A stretch of 7,446 nt of DNA from Candidatus Falkowiibacteriota bacterium (GTDB lineage: Bacteria; Patescibacteriota; Patescibacteriia; Patescibacteriales; UBA12075). Numbering within the stretch: the stretch's first letter is position 1; each line of letters begins with the position of its first letter. Where the stretch lies: positions 1 to 7,446 of the forward strand of contig QMNH01000045.1 of NCBI GenBank assembly GCA_003647675.1, read 5' to 3'. Below are positions 1 to 6,165 of the stretch, in pieces. A program made the translations under genes and the position numbers. The notes below the pieces were generated by a model. The model was given only the letters and a program-made list of their open reading frames with translations. It had not been told where the DNA came from and did no database searches.

Positions 1-717
1 CAGGTATGGCAAGGAGAAGACGCGGTTGCGGTTACACGACTGCAAGTTGGCTCTTGTGTTGTAGTACAGAAAAAAACCAAGGAAAAAGACGGGTATAGCG
101 CTGTTCAATTAGGCTTTGGAGAACGCAAGGAAAAAAATATAAAAAAACCGCAAAAAGGGTCGATGAAAGGCTTGGGTAATTTTATGTATTTAAGGGAATT
201 TTCCGTAGAGAATGAAGAATTAAAAAGAGGAGATAAGATTGAAATTAATTCATTTATGGCCGGAGACATTGTTCAGACAACAGCCGTTTCTAAAGGAAAG
301 GGATTTCAGGGCGTAGTAAAAAGGCATGGATTTAAAGGTCAAAGCAAAACCCACGGCACAAAAGATCAGTTAAGAATGCCGGGCTCTATCGGCGCTACCG
401 GACCAGCTCACGTTTTTAAAGGTCAGAAAATGCCGGGTCGAATGGGGGGCGGACAGGTTACTACAAAAAATTTGGAGATTATAAAAGTTGACATTAAAAA
501 TAATGTATTATCAGTAAAAGGCGCTGTTCCGGGAGCAAGGAATGGATTAGTTTTAATTTCAGGAGAAGGAGATTTGAATATTGTTTTACCCCAGACGATT
601 GAAAAAAAAGACAAGAAAGAAATCGAGAAAGAAGATAATATTCAAAAAACAGTTGAGGAAGCGAAAGAAAAGGTTGATAAAAAACAGCAGACGACAGCAG
701 AAAAAGTAAAACAGTAA
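1..717 (+). CDS. rplC: 50S ribosomal protein L3, 5'-truncated by window edge
   Basis: L3 is a primary 23S rRNA-binding protein of the large subunit whose long loop reaches towards the peptidyl transferase centre. The frame is open from base 1, so 238 residues are visible. The first ones (QVWQGEDAVAVTRLQ) correspond to the region just after the usual GKKLGMT motif, so roughly a dozen N-terminal residues are missing. The in-frame ATG at 163 is internal, because family sequence such as DGYSAVQLGFG lies upstream of it. Visible signatures are VVKRHGFKG, THGTKDQLRMPGSIGATG, HVFKGQKMPGRMG and VKGAVPGARNG. After about visible residue 195 there is a Lys/Glu-rich tail of some 43 residues beyond the normal end, making the protein about 250 residues against about 210 usually. 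The TAA stop lies inside the first unit of a 7-bp repeat array. The identification is secure; the function of the tail is unknown. Confidence 0.97.
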   Translation, partial: QVWQGEDAVAVTRLQVGSCVVVQKKTKEKDGYSAVQLGFGERKEKNIKKPQKGSMKGLGNFMYLREFSVENEELKRGDKIEINSFMAGDIVQTTAVSKGKGFQGVVKRHGFKGQSKTHGTKDQLRMPGSIGATGPAHVFKGQKMPGRMGGGQVTTKNLEIIKVDIKNNVLSVKGAVPGARNGLVLISGEGDLNIVLPQTIEKKDKKEIEKEDNIQKTVEEAKEKVDKKQQTTAEKVKQ

Positions 718-855
718 ACAGTAAACAGTAAATAGAAGTTTATAAAATAAATTTTGATAAGTATCGGAAAAATATTAAGGAAAACAAAAAATAAAGAAAC
801 AACATAAACGAAAATGATTAATTAACTATTTACTATTTTCTGTTTACTAATTAAT
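713..855. repeat. rplC-rplD spacer: inverted 7-bp arrays
   Basis: This 138-bp spacer (718-855) is flanked by short-period arrays in opposite orientation. The left array is ACAGTAA three times in tandem at 711-731, and its first copy contains the rplC stop codon. The right array is five heptamers at 821-855 (ATTAACT, ATTTACT, ATTTTCT, GTTTACT, AATTAAT) ending directly at the rplD ATG. Bases 713-735 and 826-848 are complementary at 21 of 23 positions, with a 90-base AT-rich interval between them. In RNA the end of rplC could therefore pair with the rplD leader. No U-run follows, so a terminator is unlikely. No promoter or ribosome binding site is recognisable. Confidence 0.8.
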
Positions 856-1578
856 ATGTCTATAAAAGTAAAAGTTTACAATCAGAAATGCGAAGCAGTG
901 GGAGAAGAAAAATTATCCGACAAAGTGTTTGGTGTTAAAGTTAACGAGGCCTTGGTTCATCAGGCTATGGTTGCCCAGATGAGCAATGAACGCCAGGTTT
1001 TAGCCCATACTAAAGATCGATCCGAAGTTCGGGGCGGCGGCAGAAAACCTTGGCGGCAAAAAGGCACTGGCCGAGCCAGAGCCGGATCAACCAGGAGCCC
1101 TATTTGGAGAGGCGGTGGCATTACTTTCGGACCCAGAAGCGAAAGAAATTACAAAAAGAATTTAAATAAAAAAATGAAGCAGAAAGCGCTTTTCATGGTT
1201 TTGTCCGATAAAGTTGAGAATAAAAAATTAGTGTTATTGGATAAACTGGAAGTAAAAGAGTTTAAGACAAAAACTATGAATGAGATGATGAGTAAACTGG
1301 AAAATGAGAAAGTAATAAAGCAAGAAAACAAGAAAACAAAAAAACAAGAAAACAAGAAAACAATAAAGCAAGAAAGCAAGAAAGCAAACAAGAAAGCGAA
1401 GAGGAGTGTTTTGATTATTATTGATAAAAAAGATGATAAAGCAAAATATTCTTTTAGAAATTTAGCAGGCATAAAAATAATTAATTTAGATAATATGAAT
1501 ATTTTGGATTTGTTGAAATACAGAGATTTAATTATTAGCCAAGCCGGAGTTAAAAAAATAGAAAAAAGAAAAGAATAA
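856..1578 (+). CDS. rplD: 50S ribosomal protein L4 with repeat-coded insertion
   Basis: L4 binds 23S rRNA early in assembly, and its extended loop forms part of the exit-tunnel constriction with L22. In E. coli it also represses the S10 operon through the leader, which lies outside this window. Family landmarks are NEALVHQ (30-36), the tunnel loop [19 protein letters not shown] (60-78) with SPIWRGGG (81-88), and the C-terminal Rossmann-like part from SVLIIIDKK (184) through [10 protein letters not shown] to [15 protein letters not shown]. Between MMSKLEN and RSVLIII, where most L4 proteins run straight on, sit about 30 extra residues (about 152-183) built from an 8-residue repeat, [12 protein letters not shown]. 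This is coded by an 8-bp tandem repeat. The length is 240 residues against about 205 usually. The insertion lies in the globular domain, away from the tunnel loop. The ATG at 856 starts the family-like N-terminus; no Shine-Dalgarno sequence precedes it. Confidence 0.98.
   Translation: MSIKVKVYNQKCEAVGEEKLSDKVFGVKVNEALVHQAMVAQMSNERQVLAHTKDRSEVRGGGRKPWRQKGTGRARAGSTRSPIWRGGGITFGPRSERNYKKNLNKKMKQKALFMVLSDKVENKKLVLLDKLEVKEFKTKTMNEMMSKLENEKVIKQENKKTKKQENKKTIKQESKKANKKAKRSVLIIIDKKDDKAKYSFRNLAGIKIINLDNMNILDLLKYRDLIISQAGVKKIEKRKE
1321..1396 (+). repeat. 8-bp tandem repeat inside rplD
   Basis: Nine units of the octamer CAAGAAAR, some degenerate (CAAAAAAA, CAATAAAG), run in tandem with one 4-base interruption (CAAA at 1385-1388). 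Three octamers make 24 bases, so the tract codes for an 8-residue repeat: KQENKKTK, then KQENKKTI, then KQESKKAN. It accounts for most of the L4 insertion. The same octamer family recurs in rpmC at 5726-5829. Confidence 0.92.
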
Positions 1579-1579
1579 T

Positions 1580-2170
1580 ATGGCATTTTTTACCAGAAAA
1601 AAAACTGTAGACCCCAAAGAGGGAACAGGCAAGAAAAAGGAAGAAAAAAAAGCAGAAAAGCCGGCGGCTACGCGCGCGAGCGCTGACAAAGCCGGAAAAT
1701 CTTCTTCTGTTGTTGCAGAAAAAAAAATAAAAGCAGTTGAAAAGATTGATACTGATAAAAAAGTTAAGGAAGAAAAAAAATCAAGCATGAAAGAGTTGTA
1801 CGGCGGCGGACAAGCCGAAACAGGCGCGAAAAAAGACGATAAAAAGAGCGATAAAACCCCCAAAGGCAAGCCGGAAAGAATTTTTGGAGATGCTTACAGG
1901 GTAATTATTAGGCCTCTTGTTACGGAAAAAGCGGCAAATTTAGGCAGTGAAAATAAATATGTATTTGCGGTTAATATTAAAGCAAACAAAATTGAAATCG
2001 CGAAAGCTATAAACGAGATATACGGAATAAAGCCGGTGGGGATAAATATTATTTCAATTAAAGGAAAAAAAGTCAGATATGGCCGGACTATCGGGCAAAG
2101 AAAAAATTGGAAGAAAGCAATCGTTACTTTAGCGGCAGGCAAAACTATAAAAGTATACGAAGGCGTATAA
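1580..2170 (+). CDS. rplW: 50S ribosomal protein L23 with long N-terminal extension
   Basis: L23 sits at the exit of the peptide tunnel and is the docking site for trigger factor and the signal recognition particle. The family core is residues 104-196, from DAYRVIIRPLVTEKAA to WKKAIVTLAAGKTIKVYEGV, with KYVFAVNIKANKIEIAKAI and VRYGRTIGQRKNWKKA in between. Glu116 in VTEK matches E. coli Glu18, the trigger-factor contact. Residues 1-103 are an extra, low-complexity segment rich in Lys, Glu, Ala and Ser, including MKELYGGG (70-77), so the protein is 196 residues against about 95-100. The start is one base after the rplD stop, the only tight junction in the cluster, which suggests translational coupling. 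An internal start at Met70 cannot be excluded, but the upstream frame is fully open and Parcubacteria L23 proteins are recalled to carry such extensions. Confidence 0.95.
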   Translation: MAFFTRKKTVDPKEGTGKKKEEKKAEKPAATRASADKAGKSSSVVAEKKIKAVEKIDTDKKVKEEKKSSMKELYGGGQAETGAKKDDKKSDKTPKGKPERIFGDAYRVIIRPLVTEKAANLGSENKYVFAVNIKANKIEIAKAINEIYGIKPVGINIISIKGKKVRYGRTIGQRKNWKKAIVTLAAGKTIKVYEGV

Positions 2171-2171
2171 C

Positions 2172-2206
2172 TAACAATTAACAGTTAACAATTAACAGTT
2201 AACAAT
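2172..2206 (+). repeat. rplW-rplB spacer: five heptamers
   Basis: Almost the whole 44-bp spacer is five tandem heptamers alternating TAACAAT and TAACAGT without error, which is equally a 14-bp unit repeated 2.5 times. The array starts one base after the rplW stop and ends 8 bases before the rplB ATG. TAACAGTTA is itself self-complementary around its central base. No ribosome binding site is visible. Confidence 0.93.
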
Positions 2207-2214
2207 TTAAAATA

Positions 2215-3063
2215 ATGGGAATTAAGAAAGTAAAACCTACAACACCAGGCAGGCGCCAGGCTCGATTTGATGATTTTTTGGATATAACAAAGAAGAAGCC
2301 GGAAAAAAGATTAGTTAAAATAAAGAAAAAGACAGGCGGTAGAAATGCGCAGGGGAAAATTACCGTTCGCCATAGAGGCGGCGGAGCTAAGCGTTACGTT
2401 AGAATAATAGATTTTAAAAGAAATAAATTCGATATTCCGGCACGTGTCGCGGCAATAGAGTATGACCCGAACCGGGGAGCAAGATTAGCTTTGCTTTATT
2501 ACGCTGACGGCGAAAAAAGATATATTGTCGCCCCAGCTGGCCTAGAGGTAGGCGAAAACATAATAAGTTCTAAAGAAAAAATTGAGATAAAAAAAGGCAA
2601 CGCAATGCCCATTGGATTCATACCGGCCGGGATAGCGGTTTATAACGTTGAATTGAATCCCGCCTGCGGTGGCAGAATCGCCCGCGGCGCCGGAAATTTA
2701 GTCCAGGTAATGGGAGTTGAGGGCAAATATGCGCAAATTAAGATGCCGTCAGGCGAGATTCGTTTAATAAAAAAAGAATGTTTATGCACAGTCGGCCAAT
2801 CAAGCAACCCGGATAAAAGGCATATAAAATTAGGCAGCGCCGGCAGAAAAAGGCATCTTGGCTTTAGACCAACCGTAAGGGGTTCAGCCATGAATCCGGT
2901 AGATCATCCGCACGGCGGCGGCGAAGGCAATCAGCCGATTGGACTAAAACATCCGAAAACACCCTGGGGCAAGCCGGCTTTAGGGGTAAAAACCAGAAAA
3001 AAAGGCAAAGCAAGTGATAAATTAATCATTAAGAGAAGGAAGAAAAAAGGAAGTAGGCGATAG
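2215..3063 (+). CDS. rplB: 50S ribosomal protein L2
   Basis: L2 is a primary 23S rRNA-binding protein needed for subunit association and peptidyl transferase activity. The protein is 282 residues, close to the usual 273-280, with no large additions. Landmarks in order are [15 protein letters not shown] (7-21), the RNA-binding block [27 protein letters not shown] (41-67), [14 protein letters not shown] (81-94), [15 protein letters not shown] (147-161), [29 protein letters not shown] (210-238) and the basic end with [27 protein letters not shown]. The conserved histidine for peptidyl transfer activity (E. coli His229) lies in DHPHGGGEG at about residue 231. The ATG at 2215 gives the expected [13 protein letters not shown] start. 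The TAG stop forms the first three bases of the following repeat. Confidence 0.99.
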   Translation: MGIKKVKPTTPGRRQARFDDFLDITKKKPEKRLVKIKKKTGGRNAQGKITVRHRGGGAKRYVRIIDFKRNKFDIPARVAAIEYDPNRGARLALLYYADGEKRYIVAPAGLEVGENIISSKEKIEIKKGNAMPIGFIPAGIAVYNVELNPACGGRIARGAGNLVQVMGVEGKYAQIKMPSGEIRLIKKECLCTVGQSSNPDKRHIKLGSAGRKRHLGFRPTVRGSAMNPVDHPHGGGEGNQPIGLKHPKTPWGKPALGVKTRKKGKASDKLIIKRRKKKGSRR

Positions 3064-3126
3064 TTAATTATGTGATTAGTTAAACAGTTAATTAGAGATA
3101 ATTAATTAACAAATTTACTGATTAAC
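3061..3126. repeat. rplB-rpsS spacer: inverted 8-bp arrays
   Basis: The 109-bp spacer (3064-3172) opens with octamers related to TAGTTAAT (3061-3068, 3077-3084 and CAGTTAAT at 3085-3092). The first one contains the rplB stop. The opposite orientation follows as TAATTAAC (3103-3110), AAATTTAC (3111-3118) and TGATTAAC (3119-3126). Bases 3075-3094 and 3103-3122 are complementary at about 15 of 20 positions with an 8-base loop; the inner 8 bp (3087-3094 with 3103-3110) are perfect. The remaining 46 bases to the rpsS ATG are AT-rich without recognisable signals. Confidence 0.65.
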
Positions 3127-3172
3127 CTTTGAAGACGATAAATAAAATAATTAAAATATTTTAGAAAAAAAC

Positions 3173-3457
3173 ATGTCAAGATCACTGAAAAAAGGGCCGT
3201 ACATAAATCAGCGGTTATTAAATAAAATTAAAGATTTAAAGCCCGGAGACAAAACTACGATAAAAGCCTGGGACAGATCCTGCACCGTTACTCCGGAAAT
3301 GGTAGGTTTTACTATCGGTGTACATAACGGGAGACAACATTTTCCGGTATATATTGTTGAAAATATGGTAGGACATAAATTAGGTGAATTCGCGCCAACC
3401 AGGAAGTTTGTCAGTCATGGCGGCAAAATGGCTAAAACTCAAGCCAAGGCCAAGTAG
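3173..3457 (+). CDS. rpsS: 30S ribosomal protein S19
   Basis: S19 binds 16S rRNA in the head of the small subunit, pairs with S13, and faces the A-site tRNA and the inter-subunit bridge. The protein is 94 residues, the normal size. The hallmark start [11 protein letters not shown] fixes the ATG at 3173. Further landmarks are [23 protein letters not shown] (23-45), [30 protein letters not shown] (50-79) and the basic tail. Nothing in it is unusual except a Cys in the RSCTVTPE segment where RSTITPE or RSCTI is common. The bases before the start (TTTTAGAAAAAAAC) contain no Shine-Dalgarno motif. A 118-bp spacer separates it from rplV. Confidence 0.99.
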   Translation: MSRSLKKGPYINQRLLNKIKDLKPGDKTTIKAWDRSCTVTPEMVGFTIGVHNGRQHFPVYIVENMVGHKLGEFAPTRKFVSHGGKMAKTQAKAK

Positions 3458-3530
3458 ACGCGTTTAAGACACGCGAAAGAAATGAAAAGAAAAGAAACGA
3501 AATTATAAGAATGAATATAAAATACAATAG

Positions 3531-3575
3531 AATAATTCGTGTTAGTTCGTAATTTTTCGTTAAATTAGTGTTTAT
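3531..3575 (+). repeat. 10-bp periodic rplV leader
   Basis: Three decamers ending in TTCGT (3531-3540, 3541-3550, 3551-3560) lie in the second half of the 118-bp rpsS-rplV spacer, followed by TAAATTAGTG and TTTAT before the ATG at 3576. The last 26 bases (3550-3575) closely resemble the rpsC leader at 4193-4220. The first half of the spacer (3458-3530) is purine-rich with loosely repeated GAAA. It also contains CGCGT and ACGCG 7 bases apart, a stem too short to interpret. Confidence 0.7.
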
Positions 3576-4169
3576 ATGGAAGTAAAAGCAACAGTAAAAT
3601 ATATTAAAATATCACCCCGAAAAGTTCGGTTGGTAGTTGATGTTATTCGGGGCTTAAAGGTTGATAAAGCTTTAGACCAGCTTAATTTTTTAAATAAAAA
3701 AGCGGTTAGGCCGATAGAAAAGTTAATTAATTCTGCCGTAGCAAACGCAGAAAATAATTTTGAGTTGGAAAAGGATAATTTATTTATAAAAGAAATAAAA
3801 GTAAATGAGGGTCCGACTTTGCATCGCTGGAAACCAAGAGCCAGGGGCAGGGCCACGCCGATCAGAAAAAGAACAAGCCATATATGTTTAGCGCTGGGAG
3901 AATTAGTTGAGAGCGGAGAAATTAAAGCCAAGAAGCAAAAATTGGAAGCACCGGTTAAGTTAGGCGTAAAACCAAAAGAAGACGAAGGAGTAAAAATAAA
4001 AGACAAAAAAACCGCTCCTGCCAAAGGAGCTGATGATAAACATGAAGAAGAAACCGGCAAGAAGATAATAGATCCAAGAGGCGAAGGCAAGGGCAAATAT
4101 ACCAAAATAGAAGGCGGAGCCAAGAAAAAAGGTTTTGGCAGCAAGTTTTTTAGGAGAAAATCCGGGTAA
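3576..4169 (+). CDS. rplV: 50S ribosomal protein L22 with Lys-rich C-terminal extension
   Basis: L22 binds all domains of 23S rRNA; its beta-hairpin lines the exit tunnel beside L4 and its body lies at the exit rim. The core is residues 1-112: VKYIKISPRKVRLVVDVIRG (7-26), EKLINSAVANAENN (48-61), and the hairpin with VNEGPTLHRWKPRARGRATPIRKRTSHICLAL (76-107). Bacterial L22 usually ends near residue 110-115. Here about 85 more residues follow, rich in Lys, Glu and Gly, with a basic end GSKFFRRKSG. Similar endings are recalled from Parcubacteria L22, so the tail is probably a lineage trait. It has no recognisable domain. The ATG at 3576 gives the family start MEVKATVKYI. In many bacteria rplV and rpsC overlap or nearly touch; here 51 bases intervene. 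Confidence 0.97.
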   Translation: MEVKATVKYIKISPRKVRLVVDVIRGLKVDKALDQLNFLNKKAVRPIEKLINSAVANAENNFELEKDNLFIKEIKVNEGPTLHRWKPRARGRATPIRKRTSHICLALGELVESGEIKAKKQKLEAPVKLGVKPKEDEGVKIKDKKTAPAKGADDKHEEETGKKIIDPRGEGKGKYTKIEGGAKKKGFGSKFFRRKSG

Positions 4170-4192
4170 ACAGATAATTCAAGTAAATTTGT

Positions 4193-4220
4193 TAATTTTT
4201 GTTAAATTAGTGTATATTAT
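4193..4220 (+). repeat. rpsC leader, near-copy of the rplV leader
   Basis: The last 28 bases before the rpsC ATG share the string GTTAAATTAGTGT, and TAATTTTT before it, with bases 3550-3575 in front of rplV. The rplV copy has one extra base (C) and the rpsC copy has a slightly longer final segment. The surrounding bases repeat with a period near 10 (GTTAATTTTT, then GTTAAATTAG). It could be a shared initiation or regulatory element, or a member of the local short-repeat family. Confidence 0.7.
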
Positions 4221-4913
4221 ATGGGAAAAAAAGTTAATCCAAAAATATTTAGAATCGGAGTTACTAAAAATTGGCCTTCGAAGTGGTTTAGTACAGGCGA
4301 AAAATATGCAAAGAAAGTGGAGCAAGACGTTAAGACAAGAAAGTTTATCATAAAAGAGCTGCGCGAGGCCGGAGTTGACAAAGTGGAAATTGAAAGAAAT
4401 GTTGACAAAATTAATGTTGGAATTTATACTGCTAAACCAGGCCTTATTATCGGCCGTGGCGGCGCTGGAGCAGAAGAATTAAAAAAGAAAATTCATTCTA
4501 AATTTTTAAAAAATTTCAAACCGGGAGATGTTAATTTGAATGTTTATGAAGTAGATCGTCCGAATTTAAGCGCGCAAATTATTATCCAATCTATGACTTT
4601 GGATATTGAAAAGAGAGTACCTTTTAGGAAAGTAATGAAGCAGGCCTTGAATCGTATTGAAAGAGCCGGAGCCCTAGGCGTTAAAATAATAGTAAGCGGC
4701 CGTTTAAACGGAGCGGAAATTGCCAGAAACGAGATGCTTACTTCCGGTAAAGTGCCCTTGCATACCCTGCGAGCTGATATTGATTATGCCAGGGGCGCGG
4801 CTAAGACTACTTATGGAGCGATCGGAATAAAGGTTTGGATCTATAAAGGCGATAAATTTGAGAAAGAGGAAGAAAGAAAAGGGGAGGTAGTTGGTGCCAG
4901 AAAAGGCCGGTAG
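4221..4913 (+). CDS. rpsC: 30S ribosomal protein S3
   Basis: S3 lies at the mRNA entry channel with S4 and S5 and contributes to mRNA unwinding. The protein is 230 residues, the normal size. The start MGKKVNPKIFRIGVTKNWPSKWF matches the family (MGxKVNPxxxRxG...W.S.WF) and fixes the ATG at 4221. The type II KH domain spans about residues 38-110 with the nucleic-acid loop GRGG at 78-81 in AKPGLIIGRGGAGAEELK. The C-terminal domain contains KRVPFRKVMKQALNRIERAGALGVKIIVSGRLNGAEIAR (131-169) and PLHTLRADIDYARGAAKTTYGAIGIKVWIYKG (179-210). The short end beyond residue 211 is charged. The TAG stop begins a 7-bp repeat array, and a 123-bp spacer follows. Confidence 0.99.
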   Translation: MGKKVNPKIFRIGVTKNWPSKWFSTGEKYAKKVEQDVKTRKFIIKELREAGVDKVEIERNVDKINVGIYTAKPGLIIGRGGAGAEELKKKIHSKFLKNFKPGDVNLNVYEVDRPNLSAQIIIQSMTLDIEKRVPFRKVMKQALNRIERAGALGVKIIVSGRLNGAEIARNEMLTSGKVPLHTLRADIDYARGAAKTTYGAIGIKVWIYKGDKFEKEEERKGEVVGARKGR

Positions 4914-5004
4914 CTGTTAGTTAATCAGGATTAAAGTTCACCTAATTAACTAGTTAACCGGATAATTGCTTTAAGCGTAAACAATAATTTTATTGGGCAA
5001 TTAT
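4911..5004. repeat. rpsC-rplP spacer: two inverted repeats
   Basis: Heptamers TAGCTGT (4911-4917, with the rpsC stop) and TAGTTAA (4918-4924) are answered in the opposite orientation by TTAACTA (4946-4952) and GTTAACC (4953-4959). Bases 4918-4929 and 4941-4952 pair at 11 of 12 positions around an 11-base loop. A second, separate inverted repeat is perfect over 8 bases: ATAATTGC at 4962-4969 and GCAATTAT at 4997-5004, 27 bases apart. Neither is followed by a T-run. The last 32 bases before the rplP ATG are AT-rich with no ribosome binding site. Confidence 0.65.
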
Positions 5005-5036
5005 AAAAGTGATTAAAATTTGAATTCAAAAAAACC

Positions 5037-5441
5037 ATGTTAATGCCAAAGAAAACTAAATACAGAAAGTCTCATAAAGGAAAAAGGGGCGGTAAAGCTA
5101 GCAGAAAGACTTCGGTCAGTTTCGGGAGTTTTGGCTTAAAGAGCTTGGACGCTCACTGGATAACTAGCCGTCAGATTGAAGCCGCCAGGAGGGTAATGAC
5201 TCGCTATACTAAACGGGGCGGCAAAATTTGGATTAGAATATTTCCGGATAAGCCGGTCACCAAAAAAGGCGGCGAAATCCCCATGGGAAAAGGCAAAGGC
5301 GCGGTTGATCATTATGTGGTAGTTGTTAAGCCGGGGATGATTATGTTTGAGATGGAAGGAATACCGGAAAAAATGGCCAAGGAAGCCATGGAGCTAGCGG
5401 CGCATAAATTGCCGGTTAAATGCAAATTTATTACAAAATAG
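5037..5441 (+). CDS. rplP: 50S ribosomal protein L16
   Basis: L16 is a late-assembly protein that organises the A-site tRNA binding region near 5S rRNA and the central protuberance. The protein is 134 residues, the normal size. The family start [15 protein letters not shown] fixes the ATG at 5037 rather than the next Met two codons later. Landmarks are [26 protein letters not shown] (27-52), [20 protein letters not shown] (61-80), [27 protein letters not shown] (83-109) and [11 protein letters not shown] (121-131). Where E. coli has Arg81 before MGKGKG, the residue hydroxylated by the YcfD/RoxA oxygenase, this protein has Pro82. From memory PMGKGKG or PMGxGKG is common in CPR L16, so this is probably a lineage trait and not a defect. 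Confidence 0.99.
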   Translation: MLMPKKTKYRKSHKGKRGGKASRKTSVSFGSFGLKSLDAHWITSRQIEAARRVMTRYTKRGGKIWIRIFPDKPVTKKGGEIPMGKGKGAVDHYVVVVKPGMIMFEMEGIPEKMAKEAMELAAHKLPVKCKFITK

Positions 5442-5533
5442 CTTGTAGCCGTTGGCTATTAGGTGTTAGATTTAATTTAAGATATAAAATTATATACGCC
5501 TATCAAGCTAAAAGCTAAAAGCTAAAAGCTAAA
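5438..5533. repeat. rplP-rpmC spacer: inverted 7-bp arrays
   Basis: The 95-bp spacer opens with five degenerate heptamers of a TTAGCTT-like unit: ATAGCTT (5438-5444, containing the rplP stop), GTAGCCG, TTGGCTA, TTAGGTG and TTAGATT (to 5472). It closes with four perfect heptamers AGCTAAA at 5506-5533, which is the reverse complement of that unit, ending 3 bases before the rpmC ATG. Left and right arms match at about 20 of 27 positions as an inverted repeat. The middle (5473-5505) is AT-rich. The same heptamer is used between rplX and rplE. The right array occupies the place where a ribosome binding site would be expected. Confidence 0.85.
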
Positions 5534-5536
5534 AGA

Positions 5537-5866
5537 ATGGAATTAAAAGAATTAAAAAAGAAAAAAGAAAGTGATTTACATAAGATTTTGGCTCAGTCCC
5601 GTGATAAGCTGCGTGATTTAAAGTTTAAGGACGCGAGCAAACAGCTAAAAGATGTCAGGCAAATCAAAAAAATAAGGGTTACGATTGCCCAGGTTTTGAC
5701 GTTATTGAATAAGATGAAAATAAAACAAGAAAGCAAGAAAGTAAAAAAACAAGAAAGCAATAAAACAATAAAACAAGAAAGCAAGAAAGTAAAAAAACAA
5801 GAAAACAATAAAGCAATAAAACAAGAAAGCAAAAGAGCAAGCAGTTCGGCAGAAAAAAAAGATTAA
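5537..5866 (+). CDS. rpmC: 50S ribosomal protein L29 with repeat-coded tail
   Basis: L29 is a small two-helix protein at the tunnel exit next to L23, which in other bacteria contacts trigger factor and the signal recognition particle. The core is residues 1-60: MELKELKKKKESDLHKILAQSRDKLRDLKFK, then QLKDVRQIKKIRVTIAQVLTLLN. The family normally ends near residue 62-68. Here a 49-residue tail follows, almost entirely a 16-residue repeat, KQESKKVKKQESNKTI, present twice with two substitutions and then started a third time, ending in SSSAEKKD. The tail is strongly basic and likely disordered or helical. It is coded by an 8-bp tandem repeat of the same family as the insertion in rplD. Its length of 109 residues is far above normal. 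The small core makes the identification rely on position as well as on motifs. Confidence 0.95.
   Translation: MELKELKKKKESDLHKILAQSRDKLRDLKFKDASKQLKDVRQIKKIRVTIAQVLTLLNKMKIKQESKKVKKQESNKTIKQESKKVKKQENNKAIKQESKRASSSAEKKD
5726..5829 (+). repeat. 8-bp tandem repeat at the 3' end of rpmC
   Basis: Thirteen consecutive octamers of the types CAAGAAAG/A, CAATAAAA/G and TAAAAAAA run without a gap. They form a higher-order 48-bp unit of six octamers (5726-5773) repeated once (5774-5821) with two differences, then one octamer of a third copy and a degenerate continuation. The 48-bp unit gives the 16-residue repeat of the L29 tail. The nested structure points to expansion by slippage or unequal recombination after an initial octamer array had already diverged. 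Confidence 0.95.
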
Positions 5867-5887
5867 ACAATTAAGATATTAAAATAT

Positions 5888-6163
5888 ATGGAAAAAATTG
5901 ATAAAAAAACCGATAAGAATATAAAAAAGACCGTTATTAAGAAAAAATTTAATGGCGTAGTTGTTAGCGATAAGATGGATAAAACGATTGTTGTCAGAGT
6001 AGATAGGGTAAGCGTGCATCCGAAGTATAAAAAAAGGTACACAGTTAGTAAAAGATACAAGGTTCATGACGAAAAGAACAAGAAAAAAGAAGGCGATAAA
6101 GTTACCTTTATTGAATGCCGGCCAATATCCAAGGATAAAAAGTGGCGGGTAGTATATAGTTAA
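5888..6163 (+). CDS. rpsQ: 30S ribosomal protein S17
   Basis: S17 is an OB-fold primary binding protein of the 16S rRNA 5' domain. The core runs from KKFNGVVVSDKMDKTIVVRVDRVSVHPKYKKRYTVSKRYKVHDE (19-62) through EGDKVTFIECRPISKDKKWRVV (68-89). The protein is 91 residues, within the family range, and begins with about 18 Lys-rich residues before the core. This start, 21 bases after the rpmC stop, is the only in-frame ATG before the core, the next being Met30 inside VVVSDKMDK. The spacer 5867-5887 is only A and T apart from one C and one G, with no Shine-Dalgarno motif. This is the second-shortest junction in the cluster. Confidence 0.97.
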   Translation: MEKIDKKTDKNIKKTVIKKKFNGVVVSDKMDKTIVVRVDRVSVHPKYKKRYTVSKRYKVHDEKNKKKEGDKVTFIECRPISKDKKWRVVYS

Positions 6164-6165
6164 GG

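Noticed and set aside
163..165. ATG at 163 as the start of L3
   Set aside because: The frame is open to base 1 and codes for conserved L3 sequence upstream of this Met, so the gene begins before the window.
1149..1586. Minus-strand open frame with hydrophobic Phe/Leu/Ser runs opposite rplD
   Set aside because: The apparent membrane protein is only the reverse complement of the Lys codons (AAA/AAG read as TTT/CTT); the same artefact occurs opposite rpmC and rplW.
3572..4144. 190-codon open frame on the minus strand opposite rplV
   Set aside because: It is the complement of a Lys-rich gene with few stops on the other strand; it has no family motifs and overlaps a certain ribosomal gene almost completely.
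4135..4353. 72-codon + strand frame across the rplV-rpsC junction
   Set aside because: It overlaps the end of L22 and the start of S3 in another frame and has no recognisable content.
5726..5829. Tandem octamers as a CRISPR array
   Set aside because: Units are 8 bp without unique spacers and lie within a coding frame; this is a microsatellite.
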